A stretch of DNA of 64,000 nucleotides from Natrinema marinum (GCF_024296685.1 NZ_CP100763.1:1302001-1366000); one strand, 5' to 3'; counted from the stretch's first letter, positions 41,803-50,700 are shown. Notes: generated from the letters alone by a model not told the origin. Numbers and translations: made by a program.

Positions 41803-42951
41803 ATGAAATTACACGAGTACCAGGCGAAGCAGGTCTTCGCCGATGCCGGGGTGCCGACGCCGGAGTCCCAACTCGCGGACGACGTCGACGGCGTCGTCGC
41901 CGCGGCCGAGGAGATCGGGTATCCGGTAGCGGTCAAGGCGCAGGTACAGGTCGGCGGCCGCGGAAAGGCCGGCGGGATCAAGCTGGTCGAGGACGAGGAC
42001 GAGGCCCGCGAAGCGGCCGAATCCATCCTCGGGATGGACCTGAAAGGCTACCACGTGGACCGAGTCCTCGTTGAGGAGGCGGTCGACTTCGTCAACGAGC
42101 TCTACGTCGGGATCACGATGGACCGCGGCGAGGGCAAGCCCGTCGCGATGGTCTCGACCAAGGGCGGGGTCAACATCGAGGAGGTCGCCGAGGAGGACCC
42201 CGAGGCGATCGCCCGCGAACACATCGACCCCTCTTTCGGGATGCATCCCTACCAGGCTCGCAAGGCCGTCTACGACGCCGGCGTCGACCAGTCGGTCGCG
42301 CGCGACGTCTCGAGCGTGCTCACCACGCTCTACCAGCTCTGGGACGACAAGGACGGCGCCGACGCCGAGATCAACCCGCTGATGGTCACGAGCGACGACG
42401 AGGTCATCGCGGCCGACGCCGTGATGAACATCGACGAGGACGCGCTGTTCCGCCAGCCCGAACTCGCCGAGATGGAAGAGGAAGCGTCGGGCGGCGACGA
42501 ACTCGAGCAGAAGGCCGACGAGTACGACTTCGACTACGTCCGGCTCGAGGGTAACGTCGGCATCATCGGCAACGGCGCCGGGCTCGTGATGACGACGCTC
42601 GACCTGGTCGATCACTACGGCGGAAAGCCTGCCAACTTCCTCGACGTCGGCGGCGGCGCGAAGGCCGCTCGCATCGCGAACGCGCTGGACATGGTGTTCT
42701 CCGACGACAATGTCGATTCGGTCGTCTTCAACATCTTCGGCGGCATCACGCGCGGTGACGAGGTCGCCCGCGGGATCAACGAGGCGTTAGAGCAGTTCGA
42801 CGAGATCCCCAAGCCGGTCGTCGTGCGACTGGCCGGGACGAACTGGGAGGAAGGCATGGAAATTCTCAACGAAGACCTCGTGACGGTCGAACAGACCTTG
42901 GAGGACGCGGTACAGCGTGCCGTCGAGTACGCTGGGGAGGTGGAAGCATGA
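41803..42951 (+). CDS. sucC: Succinate-CoA ligase (ADP-forming) subunit beta
   Basis: A 382-residue ATP-grasp subunit of succinyl-CoA synthetase (citric acid cycle). The opening [30 protein letters not shown]-grasp residues [19 protein letters not shown] and [41 protein letters not shown], and the C-terminal [15 protein letters not shown] are all present. The length is standard. The stop overlaps the sucD ATG by four bases (ATGA), so both subunits are coupled. A TATA element at 41770-41775 drives the operon. Confidence 0.97.
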   Translation: MKLHEYQAKQVFADAGVPTPESQLADDVDGVVAAAEEIGYPVAVKAQVQVGGRGKAGGIKLVEDEDEAREAAESILGMDLKGYHVDRVLVEEAVDFVNELYVGITMDRGEGKPVAMVSTKGGVNIEEVAEEDPEAIAREHIDPSFGMHPYQARKAVYDAGVDQSVARDVSSVLTTLYQLWDDKDGADAEINPLMVTSDDEVIAADAVMNIDEDALFRQPELAEMEEEASGGDELEQKADEYDFDYVRLEGNVGIIGNGAGLVMTTLDLVDHYGGKPANFLDVGGGAKAARIANALDMVFSDDNVDSVVFNIFGGITRGDEVARGINEALEQFDEIPKPVVVRLAGTNWEEGMEILNEDLVTVEQTLEDAVQRAVEYAGEVEA

Positions 42952-43820
42952 GTGTACTAGTCGACGACGACACGCGCGTCGTGGTACAGGGCATCACCGG
43001 CGGGGAAGGCAAGTTCCACGCCGAACAGATGATGGAGTACGGCACCAACGTCGTGGCCGGCGCGGTCCCCGGCAAGGGCGGTCAGGAGGTCAGCGGCGTC
43101 CCCGTCTACGACACGGTTCACGAAGCCGTCGAGGAGGAGAACGCCGATACGTCGGTCATCTTCGTCCCGCCGGCGTTCGCCGGCGATGCGATCTTCGAGT
43201 CGCTCGACTCGGATCTCGACCTCGCGGTCGCCATCACGGAGGGCATTCCGACCCAGGACATGGCGCGAGTCAACAAGCGCCTGACCGAGACCGACACCCG
43301 TCTGATCGGCCCCAACTGCCCCGGCCTCATCACTCCCGGCGAGGCCAAACTGGGCATCCTCCCCGGCAACATCTTTTCGGAGGGGAACGTCGGCCTGGTC
43401 TCCCGCTCGGGCACGCTGACCTACCAAGTCGTCGACAACCTGACCTCTCGCGGCATCGGCCAGACCACCGCGATCGGCATCGGCGGTGACCCGATCATCG
43501 GCACCGACTTCGTCGACGCCCTCGAGCTGTTCGAGGACGACCCCGACACCGACGCCATCGTCATGTGCGGCGAGATCGGCGGCGAAGACGAGGAGGAAGC
43601 GGCCGCGTTCATCGACGACTACGTCGACACGCCGGTCGCCGGCTTCATCGCCGGCCGCACCGCGCCGCCGGGCAAGCGGATGGGCCACGCCGGTGCGATC
43701 GTCTCCGGCTCTGGTACCGGCACCGCCGAGAGCAAGATCTCGGCGTTGAACGACGCCGGCGTCCCCGTCGGCGACACCCCCGAGGAAGTCGCCGACCACA
43801 TCGAGGAGTTCCTCGGCTAA
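42948..43820 (+). CDS. sucD: Succinate-CoA ligase subunit alpha
   Basis: A 290-residue CoA-binding subunit of succinyl-CoA synthetase. It has the CoA-site motif [34 protein letters not shown] and [23 protein letters not shown]. The phospho-His loop is the HAGAIVSG segment ([12 protein letters not shown]), with the catalytic His near residue 246. It completes the sucC-sucD operon. Nothing unusual is seen in length or motifs. Confidence 0.97.
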   Translation: MSVLVDDDTRVVVQGITGGEGKFHAEQMMEYGTNVVAGAVPGKGGQEVSGVPVYDTVHEAVEEENADTSVIFVPPAFAGDAIFESLDSDLDLAVAITEGIPTQDMARVNKRLTETDTRLIGPNCPGLITPGEAKLGILPGNIFSEGNVGLVSRSGTLTYQVVDNLTSRGIGQTTAIGIGGDPIIGTDFVDALELFEDDPDTDAIVMCGEIGGEDEEEAAAFIDDYVDTPVAGFIAGRTAPPGKRMGHAGAIVSGSGTGTAESKISALNDAGVPVGDTPEEVADHIEEFLG

Positions 43821-44006
43821 CGCAGTCGTCTCCACCAGCGTCGCCCGCGATCGGAGCCGCGGGCTGGTGACACCCGTTTTCGCTTGAGGCGACAGCTACC
43901 GCGACCATACGCCACGAGCGACTGGTTTCACCGCTCTCGTCGGCCCCAAACCGACCCGTCACACGCCCGCAGTACCGTCATGCTATCTCGCCCGATACCG
44001 TCTCGT

Positions 44007-44159
44007 ATGCCGGTCTGGCTCGAGTGTGACCACTGCGGAACCGAACACACGATTCCTGAGCGGAGCGACATTTCAGGGGGTGGCACGCGGTGTCCGGCGT
44101 GTGGTGAACGTCCGTACACGGTCCGCCGACGCGGCCTCGAGTGGCATCCCGATCCGTGA
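44007..44159 (+). CDS. CPxCG-type zinc-finger micro-protein
   Basis: A 50-residue protein, MPVWLECDHCGTEHTIPERS, followed by RCPACGERPYTVRRRGLEW. The CxxC (CDHC) and CPAC pairs form a single zinc finger of the kind described for haloarchaeal micro-proteins, several of which affect growth or biofilm. There is no partner gene. The start was set at the Met five residues before the first Cys pair; longer in-frame starts give a non-conserved Arg-rich N-terminus. Confidence 0.72.
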   Translation: MPVWLECDHCGTEHTIPERSDISGGGTRCPACGERPYTVRRRGLEWHPDP

Positions 44160-44260
44160 TCGAACGAAGAGCGCAGAACAGCGATGGTCACACAGCGACA
44201 CGAGCGCGAACCGACGGTGACCCTGGTCGCATGCTAGTAGCCGCCGGATGACAGCACGGA

Positions 44261-45073
44261 TCAGCCCATAAACGGCAGGAGCCGACCGAAGAAGCCGGAC
44301 GAGTCGTCGGAATCCGCGTCCGTCTCGTCCGCTGCCGTGTCGTTGTCCGAGTCCGCGGCTGGGGAGCCGTCCGCACCGGTTTCGGCGCTCGAGTCCGTCT
44401 CGCCCGCCTCCGTCGTGACGGCGATGCTCGAGTTCGACGGCGAGTCGCGTTCGCTCTCGGTATCGGCGTCGGCCGCCGACGCCTCGTCGGGGTCGTACTT
44501 CGGCGCGTCCTCGTCTCCGAAGAGTCGGTCGACGAGTTCGTCGTGCTCGTCGCCGGCCGACGCGTCGTCGACGCCATCGGCAGGTTCGTCGGTCGCAGAT
44601 TCGGAGTCAGCGTCGGTCGCCGGAGAGTCGCTGCCCTCGGCCGATTCGCCGAGTTCGTCGGGCTCGCTCGAGTCCTCCGTCTCGACCCAGAGGAACTCCT
44701 GGTCCTTCGTGCGGCCGGTAAGCAGGAGGTCCGCGAGCTCGTCCTCGTCGGCCAGCAACTCGTCGTCGACCGGGGCGTCGGGCTCTGGGTCCGGTTCGTC
44801 CGCGCTCGCGATGATGTCTTCCGGACTCTCGTCTTCGAGCACGTCGTCGGCCCCGCCCTCGTCCTCAGCGTCGGCACGGAGCTGTTCGAACACGTCGGCC
44901 GCCGTCCTGTCCTCGACGTCGTCGGGTTCCTCCCGACCGGCCGCCTCGTCGTCCGTCGTGGGACGATCGGCCCCCCAGTCGTCGGTCTCGAGGTCCCCGA
45001 AGAGTTCGTCGACGCTCGAGCCGATATCGAACGCGCTGTCACCCGAACTGGTGTCTGTCGTACTATCTGTCAT
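44261..45073 (-). CDS. Highly acidic low-complexity protein of 270 residues
   Basis: A hydrophilic protein very rich in Asp, Glu, Ser and Ala, almost certainly disordered over much of its length. Three short ordered-looking blocks stand out: SAFDIGSSVDELFGDLETDDW at the N-terminus, DELLADEDELADLLLTGRTKDQEFLWVE near residue 125, and a hydrophobic-aromatic end SGFFGRLLPFMG. A middle block HDELVDRLFGDEDAPKYDP echoes the N-terminal one (VDELFGDLE). The ordered ends could be docking motifs. The function is unknown. A TATA-like run (minus strand) lies near 45100-45120 upstream of the start. Confidence 0.7.
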   Translation of the reverse strand: MTDSTTDTSSGDSAFDIGSSVDELFGDLETDDWGADRPTTDDEAAGREEPDDVEDRTAADVFEQLRADAEDEGGADDVLEDESPEDIIASADEPDPEPDAPVDDELLADEDELADLLLTGRTKDQEFLWVETEDSSEPDELGESAEGSDSPATDADSESATDEPADGVDDASAGDEHDELVDRLFGDEDAPKYDPDEASAADADTESERDSPSNSSIAVTTEAGETDSSAETGADGSPAADSDNDTAADETDADSDDSSGFFGRLLPFMG

Positions 45074-45281
45074 GAACCCGTTCACTTCTAGTGGATTATC
45101 ACATGACTTTAATTTTTGGAATTTTTTCAGTCCGGATAGATGATATCGATGACGTATTAGTGTGATGGCCGTCCGGGGGGAGGGACGAACACGAAAATTG
45201 ACAACTAGGCACTGAATAGCTGCTTCGGGTAACGATCGGTAAAATCACGATTCAGGAGGTGTTGCTCGGATGCCGGGACCA

Positions 45282-45303
45282 CGGCAGCGCCGCGGCGCTG
45301 CCG
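45282..45303. promoter_or_regulatory. 22-base perfect palindrome upstream of rbcL
   Basis: The arms CGGCAGCGCCG and CGGCGCTGCCG pair at all eleven positions with no spacer. It ends 43 bases before the RuBisCO ATG (45347) and just upstream of a TATA-like stretch (gtaaaccctat, about 45306-45316). A perfect gapless palindrome at this position suggests a dimeric regulator; a GC-rich hairpin in a transcript from the opposite side is the alternative. Confidence 0.55.
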
Positions 45304-45346
45304 GGGTAAACCCTATCAGTCGACGCATTGTACGTGGTGCGTTAGC

Positions 45347-46597
45347 ATGACTGGGATCGAGTACGACGACTTTCTGGACCTCGGGTACGAGCCCGCGGAC
45401 GCTGAACTGGTCTGTGAGTTCGCGATCGAACCGGCTGCGGACATGTCGATGGAAGCGGCCGCCAGCCGGGTCGCCTCGGAGTCCTCGAACGGGACGTGGG
45501 CGGCGTTACACGTCGACGAGGACGAACTGACCGATCTGGGCGCGGTGGCCTGCGGAATCGACGGGACCGAGGTCACCGTCGCGTATCCGCCCGAACTGTT
45601 CGAAGCCGGCAGCATGCCCCAGATCCTCTCGTGTATCGCCGGCAACATCCTCGGCATGAAGGCCGTCGACTCGATCCGGCTCGAGGACTGCCAGTGGCCC
45701 GAATCGATCGTCGGCGGGTTTCCGGGCCCGCAATTCGGGACGAGCGTCGCCAGCGAAAAGCTCGACGCCGGCGAGCGCCCCGTCTTGGCCACGGTCCCGA
45801 AACCCAAGGTCGGCCTCTCGACCGAGGCCCACGCCCGCGTCGGCGAGGACGCCTGGCGCGGCGGTATCGATCTGCTGAAAGACGACGAGAACCTCACCGA
45901 CCAGGCGTTCAACCCGTTCGAAGACCGGCTCACCGAGAGCCTCGCAGCCCGCGACCGCGCACAGGAGGACACGGGCGAGCGCAAAGACTACCTCGTGAAC
46001 GTGACCGCGGAGACGAACGCGATGCTCGAGCGAGTCGACCTCGTCGCCGAACACGGCGGCGGGTTCGTCATGGTCGACGTGATCACGTGCGGCTGGTCGG
46101 CGGTCCAATCGGTCCGCGAACGCTGCGAGAAACACGGACTGGCGATCCACGCTCACCGCGCGATGCACGCCGCCTTCGACCGACTGGACCACCACGGCGT
46201 CTCGATGCGGGTCATCGCCCAGATCGCCCGCCTCTGTGGCGTCGATCACATCCACACCGGTACCGCGGGACTTGGCAAACTCGAAAACGAGGACACGCCG
46301 GGGATCAACGACTGGCTCACCGGCGACTGTCACGGCCTGAAACCCGTGCTTCCGGTGGCCTCTGGCGGGCTCCACCCCGGCGTGGTCGACCAGTTGCTCG
46401 AGGCGCTTGGGACCGACATCGTCGTCCAGGCCGGCGGCGGCGTCCACGGCCACCCCGACGGGACTCACGCGGGTGCGAAAGCGCTCCGACAGTCGGTCGA
46501 GGCGTCGATGGCCGGCGACAGTCTCGAGGACTACGCCGTGGACCACGCCGAACTCGCGACGGCGCTCGAGAAGTGGGGGGCGGAGACTCCGCGGTAA
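45347..46597 (+). CDS. rbcL: Type III ribulose-bisphosphate carboxylase
   Basis: A 416-residue archaeal form III RuBisCO. Catalytic features are all present: K152/K154 in VPKPKVGLS, the carbamylated K178 in LLKDDENL with Asp180-Glu181 as metal ligands, H270 in HAHRAMHAA, K311 in loop 6 (TGTAGLGKLE), and SGGLHPG and GGGVHGHPDG. No small-subunit gene is present, as expected for form III. In archaea such enzymes act in AMP/nucleoside degradation to 3-phosphoglycerate, with AMP phosphorylase and ribose-1,5-bisphosphate isomerase, neither of which is in this window. A palindrome lies upstream. Confidence 0.94.
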   Translation: MTGIEYDDFLDLGYEPADAELVCEFAIEPAADMSMEAAASRVASESSNGTWAALHVDEDELTDLGAVACGIDGTEVTVAYPPELFEAGSMPQILSCIAGNILGMKAVDSIRLEDCQWPESIVGGFPGPQFGTSVASEKLDAGERPVLATVPKPKVGLSTEAHARVGEDAWRGGIDLLKDDENLTDQAFNPFEDRLTESLAARDRAQEDTGERKDYLVNVTAETNAMLERVDLVAEHGGGFVMVDVITCGWSAVQSVRERCEKHGLAIHAHRAMHAAFDRLDHHGVSMRVIAQIARLCGVDHIHTGTAGLGKLENEDTPGINDWLTGDCHGLKPVLPVASGGLHPGVVDQLLEALGTDIVVQAGGGVHGHPDGTHAGAKALRQSVEASMAGDSLEDYAVDHAELATALEKWGAETPR

Positions 46598-46658
46598 CCT
46601 CGGTAGGGGCCCTCGAGCATAGCTATCGCGACCGATCAAGGCCGATATTCTTCGAAAA

Positions 46659-46715
46659 CTAGACATTCGTCTAGAAGTCAGATAGATATTTATAAATGTA
46701 GTTTAGATATTCGTC
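46659..46715. promoter_or_regulatory. TATA box flanked by two repeat copies
   Basis: The AT-rich TATA stretch atatttataaatg (46686-46698) is centred about 25 bases before the ATG at 46717. TAGACATTCGTC (46660-46671) lies before it and TAGATATTCGTC (46704-46715) after it, differing at one base. The first copy is part of a palindrome (CTAGAC/GTCTAG, 46659-46674). The pair would place two regulator dimers either side of the TATA box. Confidence 0.6.
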
Positions 46716-46716
46716 A

Positions 46717-47214
46717 ATGGCGTATGGACAGTCACACCGAAGGGACAGTCTGTCACCGGTGACCGTTCTCACCACGGTGACGGCCGCCCTGATCGCCGGC
46801 GCGGCCCTCGGTGGCGCGTTACACGCGACCGGAAACCTCCGGACGATCGCCGGCCTGTACGGACTCGAGGGCGTGGTAAACGAGTGGACGCTGGTCTTCT
46901 GTCACAGTCTCGTCGCGGGCGGCCCGTTCGTCGCGATCGTCACTCGACTGTCACGGGGACGACGCGTCCCGCGGCCGCTCGCGGAGAGCCATCGAAGTCC
47001 GTTCCTCTGTGCCTGCGTGGGGCTCTCCTACGGTGCCCTCCTCTGGGTGACCGTCGTCGCCTACGCGGCTCCGTTCGCGTTCGGTCTCGTCACCGGTGAC
47101 GCGTATCCCGTTCCGTTCCGCCACTGGGGGAGTTTCTTCGCCCTGTTGCTGTTCGGAGCCGTCTTCGGGGCGTGGTATCCGCTGCTCCGGTCGTTTTTCA
47201 CCGACCAACGCTAA
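46717..47214 (+). CDS. Four-helix membrane protein, unknown function
   Basis: A 165-residue hydrophobic protein. Helices are at about residues 17-36 (VTVLTTVTAALIAGAALGGAL), 58-77 (WTLVFCHSLVAGGPFVAIVT), 93-117 (LCACVGLSYGALLWVTVVAYAAPFAF) and 135-157 (FFALLLFGAVFGAWYPLL). Short loops carry a few charges and no metal motif. It resembles membrane pieces of haloarchaeal sensor proteins but has no output domain. Its promoter is unusual, with paired repeats around the TATA box. It may be a small transporter, sensor or membrane-stress protein. Confidence 0.7.
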   Translation: MAYGQSHRRDSLSPVTVLTTVTAALIAGAALGGALHATGNLRTIAGLYGLEGVVNEWTLVFCHSLVAGGPFVAIVTRLSRGRRVPRPLAESHRSPFLCACVGLSYGALLWVTVVAYAAPFAFGLVTGDAYPVPFRHWGSFFALLLFGAVFGAWYPLLRSFFTDQR

Positions 47215-47260
47215 CCCGTAGTCGACGGGCGGTACTCGACCGTCTCGAGTCGAGTGGCGC

Positions 47261-48166
47261 TTACTCGGACGGCGATGTCCGGTCGACGAACTCGACGATG
47301 TGTTCGGCGATCTCCTCGCCGGCGTCCTCCTGCAGGAAGTGTGCGGCCTCGTCGATCCAGATGTCGGGTTGCTCGGTTGCGGTCGGAATGTGTTGGCGAA
47401 GCGGATCACGATCGTGAGACGTGATCGGGTCCTCTCTCCCGAACAGCACGAACGCGGGTTTCTCCCACTCGCCGAGGAGGTCCTGGGTCTCGGCCATCAG
47501 CTCCGCCCCGGGATCGTCGGGCGATGTCGGGACGAGGCCGGGGAAGGTCCGCGCGGCGGCCTTGTACCGCTCGTCCGGGAACGGCGCGCGGTAGGCGTCG
47601 ACCTCCTCCGCCGAGAGGTCGCGGTAGCAGCCCCCTTCGACGAGCCTGCCGATGTCGAACTCCTCGGCGGTCTCTACCATCTCGAGGAACTCGTGCCACC
47701 GGTCGCTCATCTCCTGTGTCCCGTCCGGGACGCCGGTGTTCATCGGAACGATGCGCGCGAACCGGTCGGGTTCGTGGGTCGCAAGCGACAGTCCGAGAAC
47801 GCCCCCCCAGTCCTGGCAGACGAGCGTGACGTTCGTCAGGTCGAGTTCCTCGACGAAGGTCTTCAGCGCGTCGTAGTGCATCTCGACGGAGTACTCATCG
47901 AGGTCCTCGTACCGGTCGGAGCGACCACAGCCGATCAGGTCTGGAACGACGACGCGGCCGCGCTCGGCCAGCGTAGGCATCATCTTTCGGTAGAGGAACG
48001 ACCACGTTGGCTCGCCGTGCAGACAGAGGAACGTCTCCTCGGCTTTGTCGGCTTCGTCGCCGGCTTCCACGTACGCCATGCGCAATCCGCCGACATCGAC
48101 GTACTGGGGCTCGTAATCGAAATCCGGCACGTCCTCGAATCGCTCCTCCGGGACACTAAGGACCAT
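47261..48166 (-). CDS. Haloalkane dehalogenase-like alpha/beta hydrolase (HLD-I type)
   Basis: A 301-residue alpha/beta-hydrolase with the marks of subfamily I haloalkane dehalogenases (DhlA-type). The oxyanion block HGEPTWSFLYRKMMP is at 50-64. The nucleophile elbow is VCQDWGG, with Asp119 as nucleophile and Trp120 as the first halide-binding Trp. The acid is probably Asp246 (GREDPIT) and the catalytic His is His276 (AAHFLQED). The lid domain, about 150-230, contains W157 as a possible second halide ligand. The expected reaction is hydrolysis of a halogenated alkane to alcohol and halide, though activity in archaea must be tested. An epoxide hydrolase or other hydrolase is the alternative. 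Confidence 0.8.
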   Translation of the reverse strand: MVLSVPEERFEDVPDFDYEPQYVDVGGLRMAYVEAGDEADKAEETFLCLHGEPTWSFLYRKMMPTLAERGRVVVPDLIGCGRSDRYEDLDEYSVEMHYDALKTFVEELDLTNVTLVCQDWGGVLGLSLATHEPDRFARIVPMNTGVPDGTQEMSDRWHEFLEMVETAEEFDIGRLVEGGCYRDLSAEEVDAYRAPFPDERYKAAARTFPGLVPTSPDDPGAELMAETQDLLGEWEKPAFVLFGREDPITSHDRDPLRQHIPTATEQPDIWIDEAAHFLQEDAGEEIAEHIVEFVDRTSPSE

Positions 48167-48345
48167 ACGGCGTGATACCCCACACCACTATTCAAAGATT
48201 GGGGAACCGATATCAACCGATTCTAGATTTTCTCTGGTCCGTCTCCGTCCATAATCACAATGTGTTACTCCGCAGGAAGAAGCGGCTTGACCGGCCACCG
48301 AACACTTCACGCTCGTCGCAACTATCCAAAAACGTTATAATCTCG

Positions 48346-48371
48346 TTAACCACGTCTAGAATCGTGGTTTA
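48346..48371. promoter_or_regulatory. Inverted repeat covering the bioB start
   Basis: Nine-base arms with one mismatch (AACCACG and CGTGGTT are the exact core) flank an 8-base spacer and include the bioB GTG codon. With a TATA element at 48335-48341 (ttataat), the repeat covers the presumed transcription start. It is a likely operator or a start-codon hairpin. Confidence 0.5.
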
Positions 48372-49467
48372 CGAGACTGGAAACGAGACGGTCGACGACG
48401 CACTCGAGCGGGTGCTCTCCGGCGAGCGCCTCGACCGGACCGACGGGCTCGCGCTGATGGCCCAGCCGGTCGACGCCCTCGCGGAGGCCGGCGCGGCCGT
48501 GCGCGATCGCTTCGGCGACGGCACGGTCGACGCCTGCTCGATCGTCAACGCGAAGGCGGGCAACTGCGCCGAGGATTGTGGGTTCTGCGCGCAATCGGTC
48601 CACTTCGACACCGGCATCGACACCTACGGCTTCCTCGGCCCGGAGAAGATCCTCGAGGCCGCCAAGCGAGCCGAACGCGATGGCGCCCAGCGATTCGGCA
48701 TCGTCGTCGCCGAGAAGGGCGTCTCGAAGGAACACCGCCCCGAAGAGTGGGCGGAAGTTCTCGAGTCGATCCGACTCGTCCGCGACGAGTGCGACCTCGA
48801 GGTCGACGCCTCGCTCGGTATTCTGACCGAGGAAGAGGCCGCGATCCTCGCCGAGGAGGGGATCAACCACTACAATCACAACATCGAGACCTCCCCGAAC
48901 TACTTCCCCGAGATCGTCGGGAGCCACAGCTTCGAGGACCGCGTTCAGACCCTCGAGGTGGCCAAGGAGGCCGGCATGGACCTCTGTGCCGGCGTCATCC
49001 TCGGCATGGGCGAGACGCCGACCGACCGCGTCGAGGCGGCGATCGCCCTGCAGGACATCGGGATCTCCTCGCTGCCGGTCAACGTCCTCAATCCGGTCGC
49101 GGGCACGCCGCTGGCCGAGCAGGGCGTCGACATCAGTACGGCGGAAATCGTCAAGACGGTCGCGGTGTACAAGCTGCTCCACCCCGAGTCGCGGGTGCGG
49201 CTCACCGGCGGCCGCGAGGTCAACCTGGCGCCCGAGGAGCAACACCTCCCCCTCGAGGCTGGCGCGGACGGCATTCTCACCGGCGACTACCTCACCACCG
49301 AGGGCCAGTCCCCCGGCGAGGACATCGAGATCATCGAACGCGCCGGGCTCGAGCCCAACCGGGAGACCAACAACTTCGACCCCGAGGAGGTCAAGGCCCG
49401 CCACGGCGGGGCCGCCGAATCGTCGACCGGGTCGGCGAGTACGGGCGCAGAACCGAGCGACGACTGA
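48364..49467 (+). CDS. bioB: Biotin synthase
   Basis: A 367-residue radical SAM enzyme that inserts sulfur into dethiobiotin to make biotin. The SAM cluster motif CxxxCxxC is C68, C72, C75 (NCAEDCGFCAQS). Other conserved stretches are GAQRFGIVVAEKG, NHYNHNIETSPNYFPEIV, GVILGMGETPTDRVE and VRLTGGREVNL. The 40-residue tail after GAGADGILTGDYLTTEGQ is acidic. The start is taken as the GTG at 48364, because the residues upstream in the same frame are Arg-rich and an AT-rich TATA element (48335-48341) lies 23-29 bases before it. It is the first gene of the biotin operon. Confidence 0.95.
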   Translation: MVYETGNETVDDALERVLSGERLDRTDGLALMAQPVDALAEAGAAVRDRFGDGTVDACSIVNAKAGNCAEDCGFCAQSVHFDTGIDTYGFLGPEKILEAAKRAERDGAQRFGIVVAEKGVSKEHRPEEWAEVLESIRLVRDECDLEVDASLGILTEEEAAILAEEGINHYNHNIETSPNYFPEIVGSHSFEDRVQTLEVAKEAGMDLCAGVILGMGETPTDRVEAAIALQDIGISSLPVNVLNPVAGTPLAEQGVDISTAEIVKTVAVYKLLHPESRVRLTGGREVNLAPEEQHLPLEAGADGILTGDYLTTEGQSPGEDIEIIERAGLEPNRETNNFDPEEVKARHGGAAESSTGSASTGAEPSDD

Positions 49468-49496
49468 CGACACGCGAATTCACCACATCGATACAC

Positions 49497-50549
49497 ATGG
49501 ACGACATCACGTTTGCGGTACTCGGAACTGGCGGCATCGGCCGACGAGCACTCGAAGTGAGCCAGCACAAAGACGCCCTGACGCCCATCGCGGCCTGTGA
49601 CCGACACGGCGTCGCGTTCGACTTCGACGGCCTCGACGTCGACGAACTGCTGGCGGCCACGGAGGGAAATATCGATAACGAAGTTGCGACTGATGGAGGA
49701 ACGACAGCCGCCGGGGGCGGCGTCAAACAGCACGGCGAGGACAAGGGCGTCGTCGCCTCGAGCCAGGCCCGACCCAGCGAGGACCCCATTCAGGAGGTCA
49801 TCGACCACGGCGACCGGATCGACGCGGTCTTGCTCGCCCTGCCGAACTACGAACACGACTTCATCCCGCGGACCGCCGACCGCTTCGTCGAGGGCGACTA
49901 CTCCGGCGTCATGATCGACGTGCTCAAGCGCTCGCGCGTGATCGACATGCTCGACGACCGCCGCGACGAGTTCGCCGAGGCCGGCATCACCTTCATCTGC
50001 GGCGCTGGCGCGACGCCCGGCCTGCTGACCGGCGCGGCGGCGCTCGCGGCACAGTCGTTCGTCGAGGTCACGGACGTCGACATCCACTGGGGCGTCGGCC
50101 TCAAATCCGGCTACGAGGACAACCGCGGCACCGTCCGCGAGGACATCGCCCACCTCCCCGAGTACGACATCGAGACCGCACGCGAGCTCTCCGAGGCCGA
50201 GATCGAGGCGATCATCGACGACCACGACGGCGTCATCGAATTCGAGGACATGGAACACGCCGACGACGTGTTGCTCGAGCGCGCGGGCGTCTGTGACGCC
50301 GCGGATGTCTCCGTCGGCGGAATCCTCGACGTGCGCAACGACGAGAAGCCGACGACGACCACCGTCCGCGTGACCGGGCGGACCTCCGACGGCGAGACCG
50401 CGACGAACACGTTCCAACTCGGCGACGAGACGAGCATGGAAGCCAACGTCAACGGCCCCGCGCTGGGCTACCTGAAAGCCGGTGTCCGGCGCAACCGTGC
50501 GGGCGAGTACGGCGTCTTCGGACCGGCCGATCTGATGCCCGGCTTCTGA
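49497..50549 (+). CDS. bioU: BioU-like NAD(P)-dependent oxidoreductase of the biotin operon
   Basis: A 350-residue protein with an N-terminal Rossmann motif (FAVLGTGGIGRRALE) and homology to saccharopine dehydrogenase-like oxidoreductases. It lies between bioB and bioF, and no bioA (DAPA aminotransferase) is present in the cluster. From memory, BioU of cyanobacteria makes 7,8-diaminopelargonate from KAPA as a suicide enzyme using a Lys, and haloarchaeal BioU proteins are reported that do not need the sacrificial residue. Candidate active residues lie in VMIDVLKRSRVIDML (K144, S146). The Gly-rich block GGTTAAGGGVKQ and the GAGATPGLLTGAAAL loop suit NAD(P) and substrate binding. Its position is the best evidence for the role. 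Confidence 0.8.
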   Translation: MDDITFAVLGTGGIGRRALEVSQHKDALTPIAACDRHGVAFDFDGLDVDELLAATEGNIDNEVATDGGTTAAGGGVKQHGEDKGVVASSQARPSEDPIQEVIDHGDRIDAVLLALPNYEHDFIPRTADRFVEGDYSGVMIDVLKRSRVIDMLDDRRDEFAEAGITFICGAGATPGLLTGAAALAAQSFVEVTDVDIHWGVGLKSGYEDNRGTVREDIAHLPEYDIETARELSEAEIEAIIDDHDGVIEFEDMEHADDVLLERAGVCDAADVSVGGILDVRNDEKPTTTTVRVTGRTSDGETATNTFQLGDETSMEANVNGPALGYLKAGVRRNRAGEYGVFGPADLMPGF

Positions 50550-50586
50550 CCGCACTGTTCCCCTCGTCGTTTCAATGATCAAAACT

Positions 50587-50601
50587 ATTGATGCAATCAA
50601 T
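50587..50601. promoter_or_regulatory. ATTGAT/ATCAAT palindrome before bioF
   Basis: The 15 bases from 50587 to 50601 have 6-base arms ATTGAT/ATCAAT around a three-base centre. They lie in the 151-base gap between bioU and the bioF ATG at 50701 and could be a regulatory site or a residue of an internal promoter. Confidence 0.35.
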
Positions 50602-50700
50602 ACCGCCACATATCGCACGCCTCGAGCGGTCTCCGGGACGAACCACCCGAGCGAGCCGAACCGTGAGAGTGAAACCGTGGCGCTGAGTCCGTCTAGTCGA

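Noticed and set aside
48364-48393. GNET sequon at the BioB N-terminus as part of the NET-tag pattern
   Set aside because: A single chance occurrence in a cytoplasmic enzyme, not in a linker or cluster.
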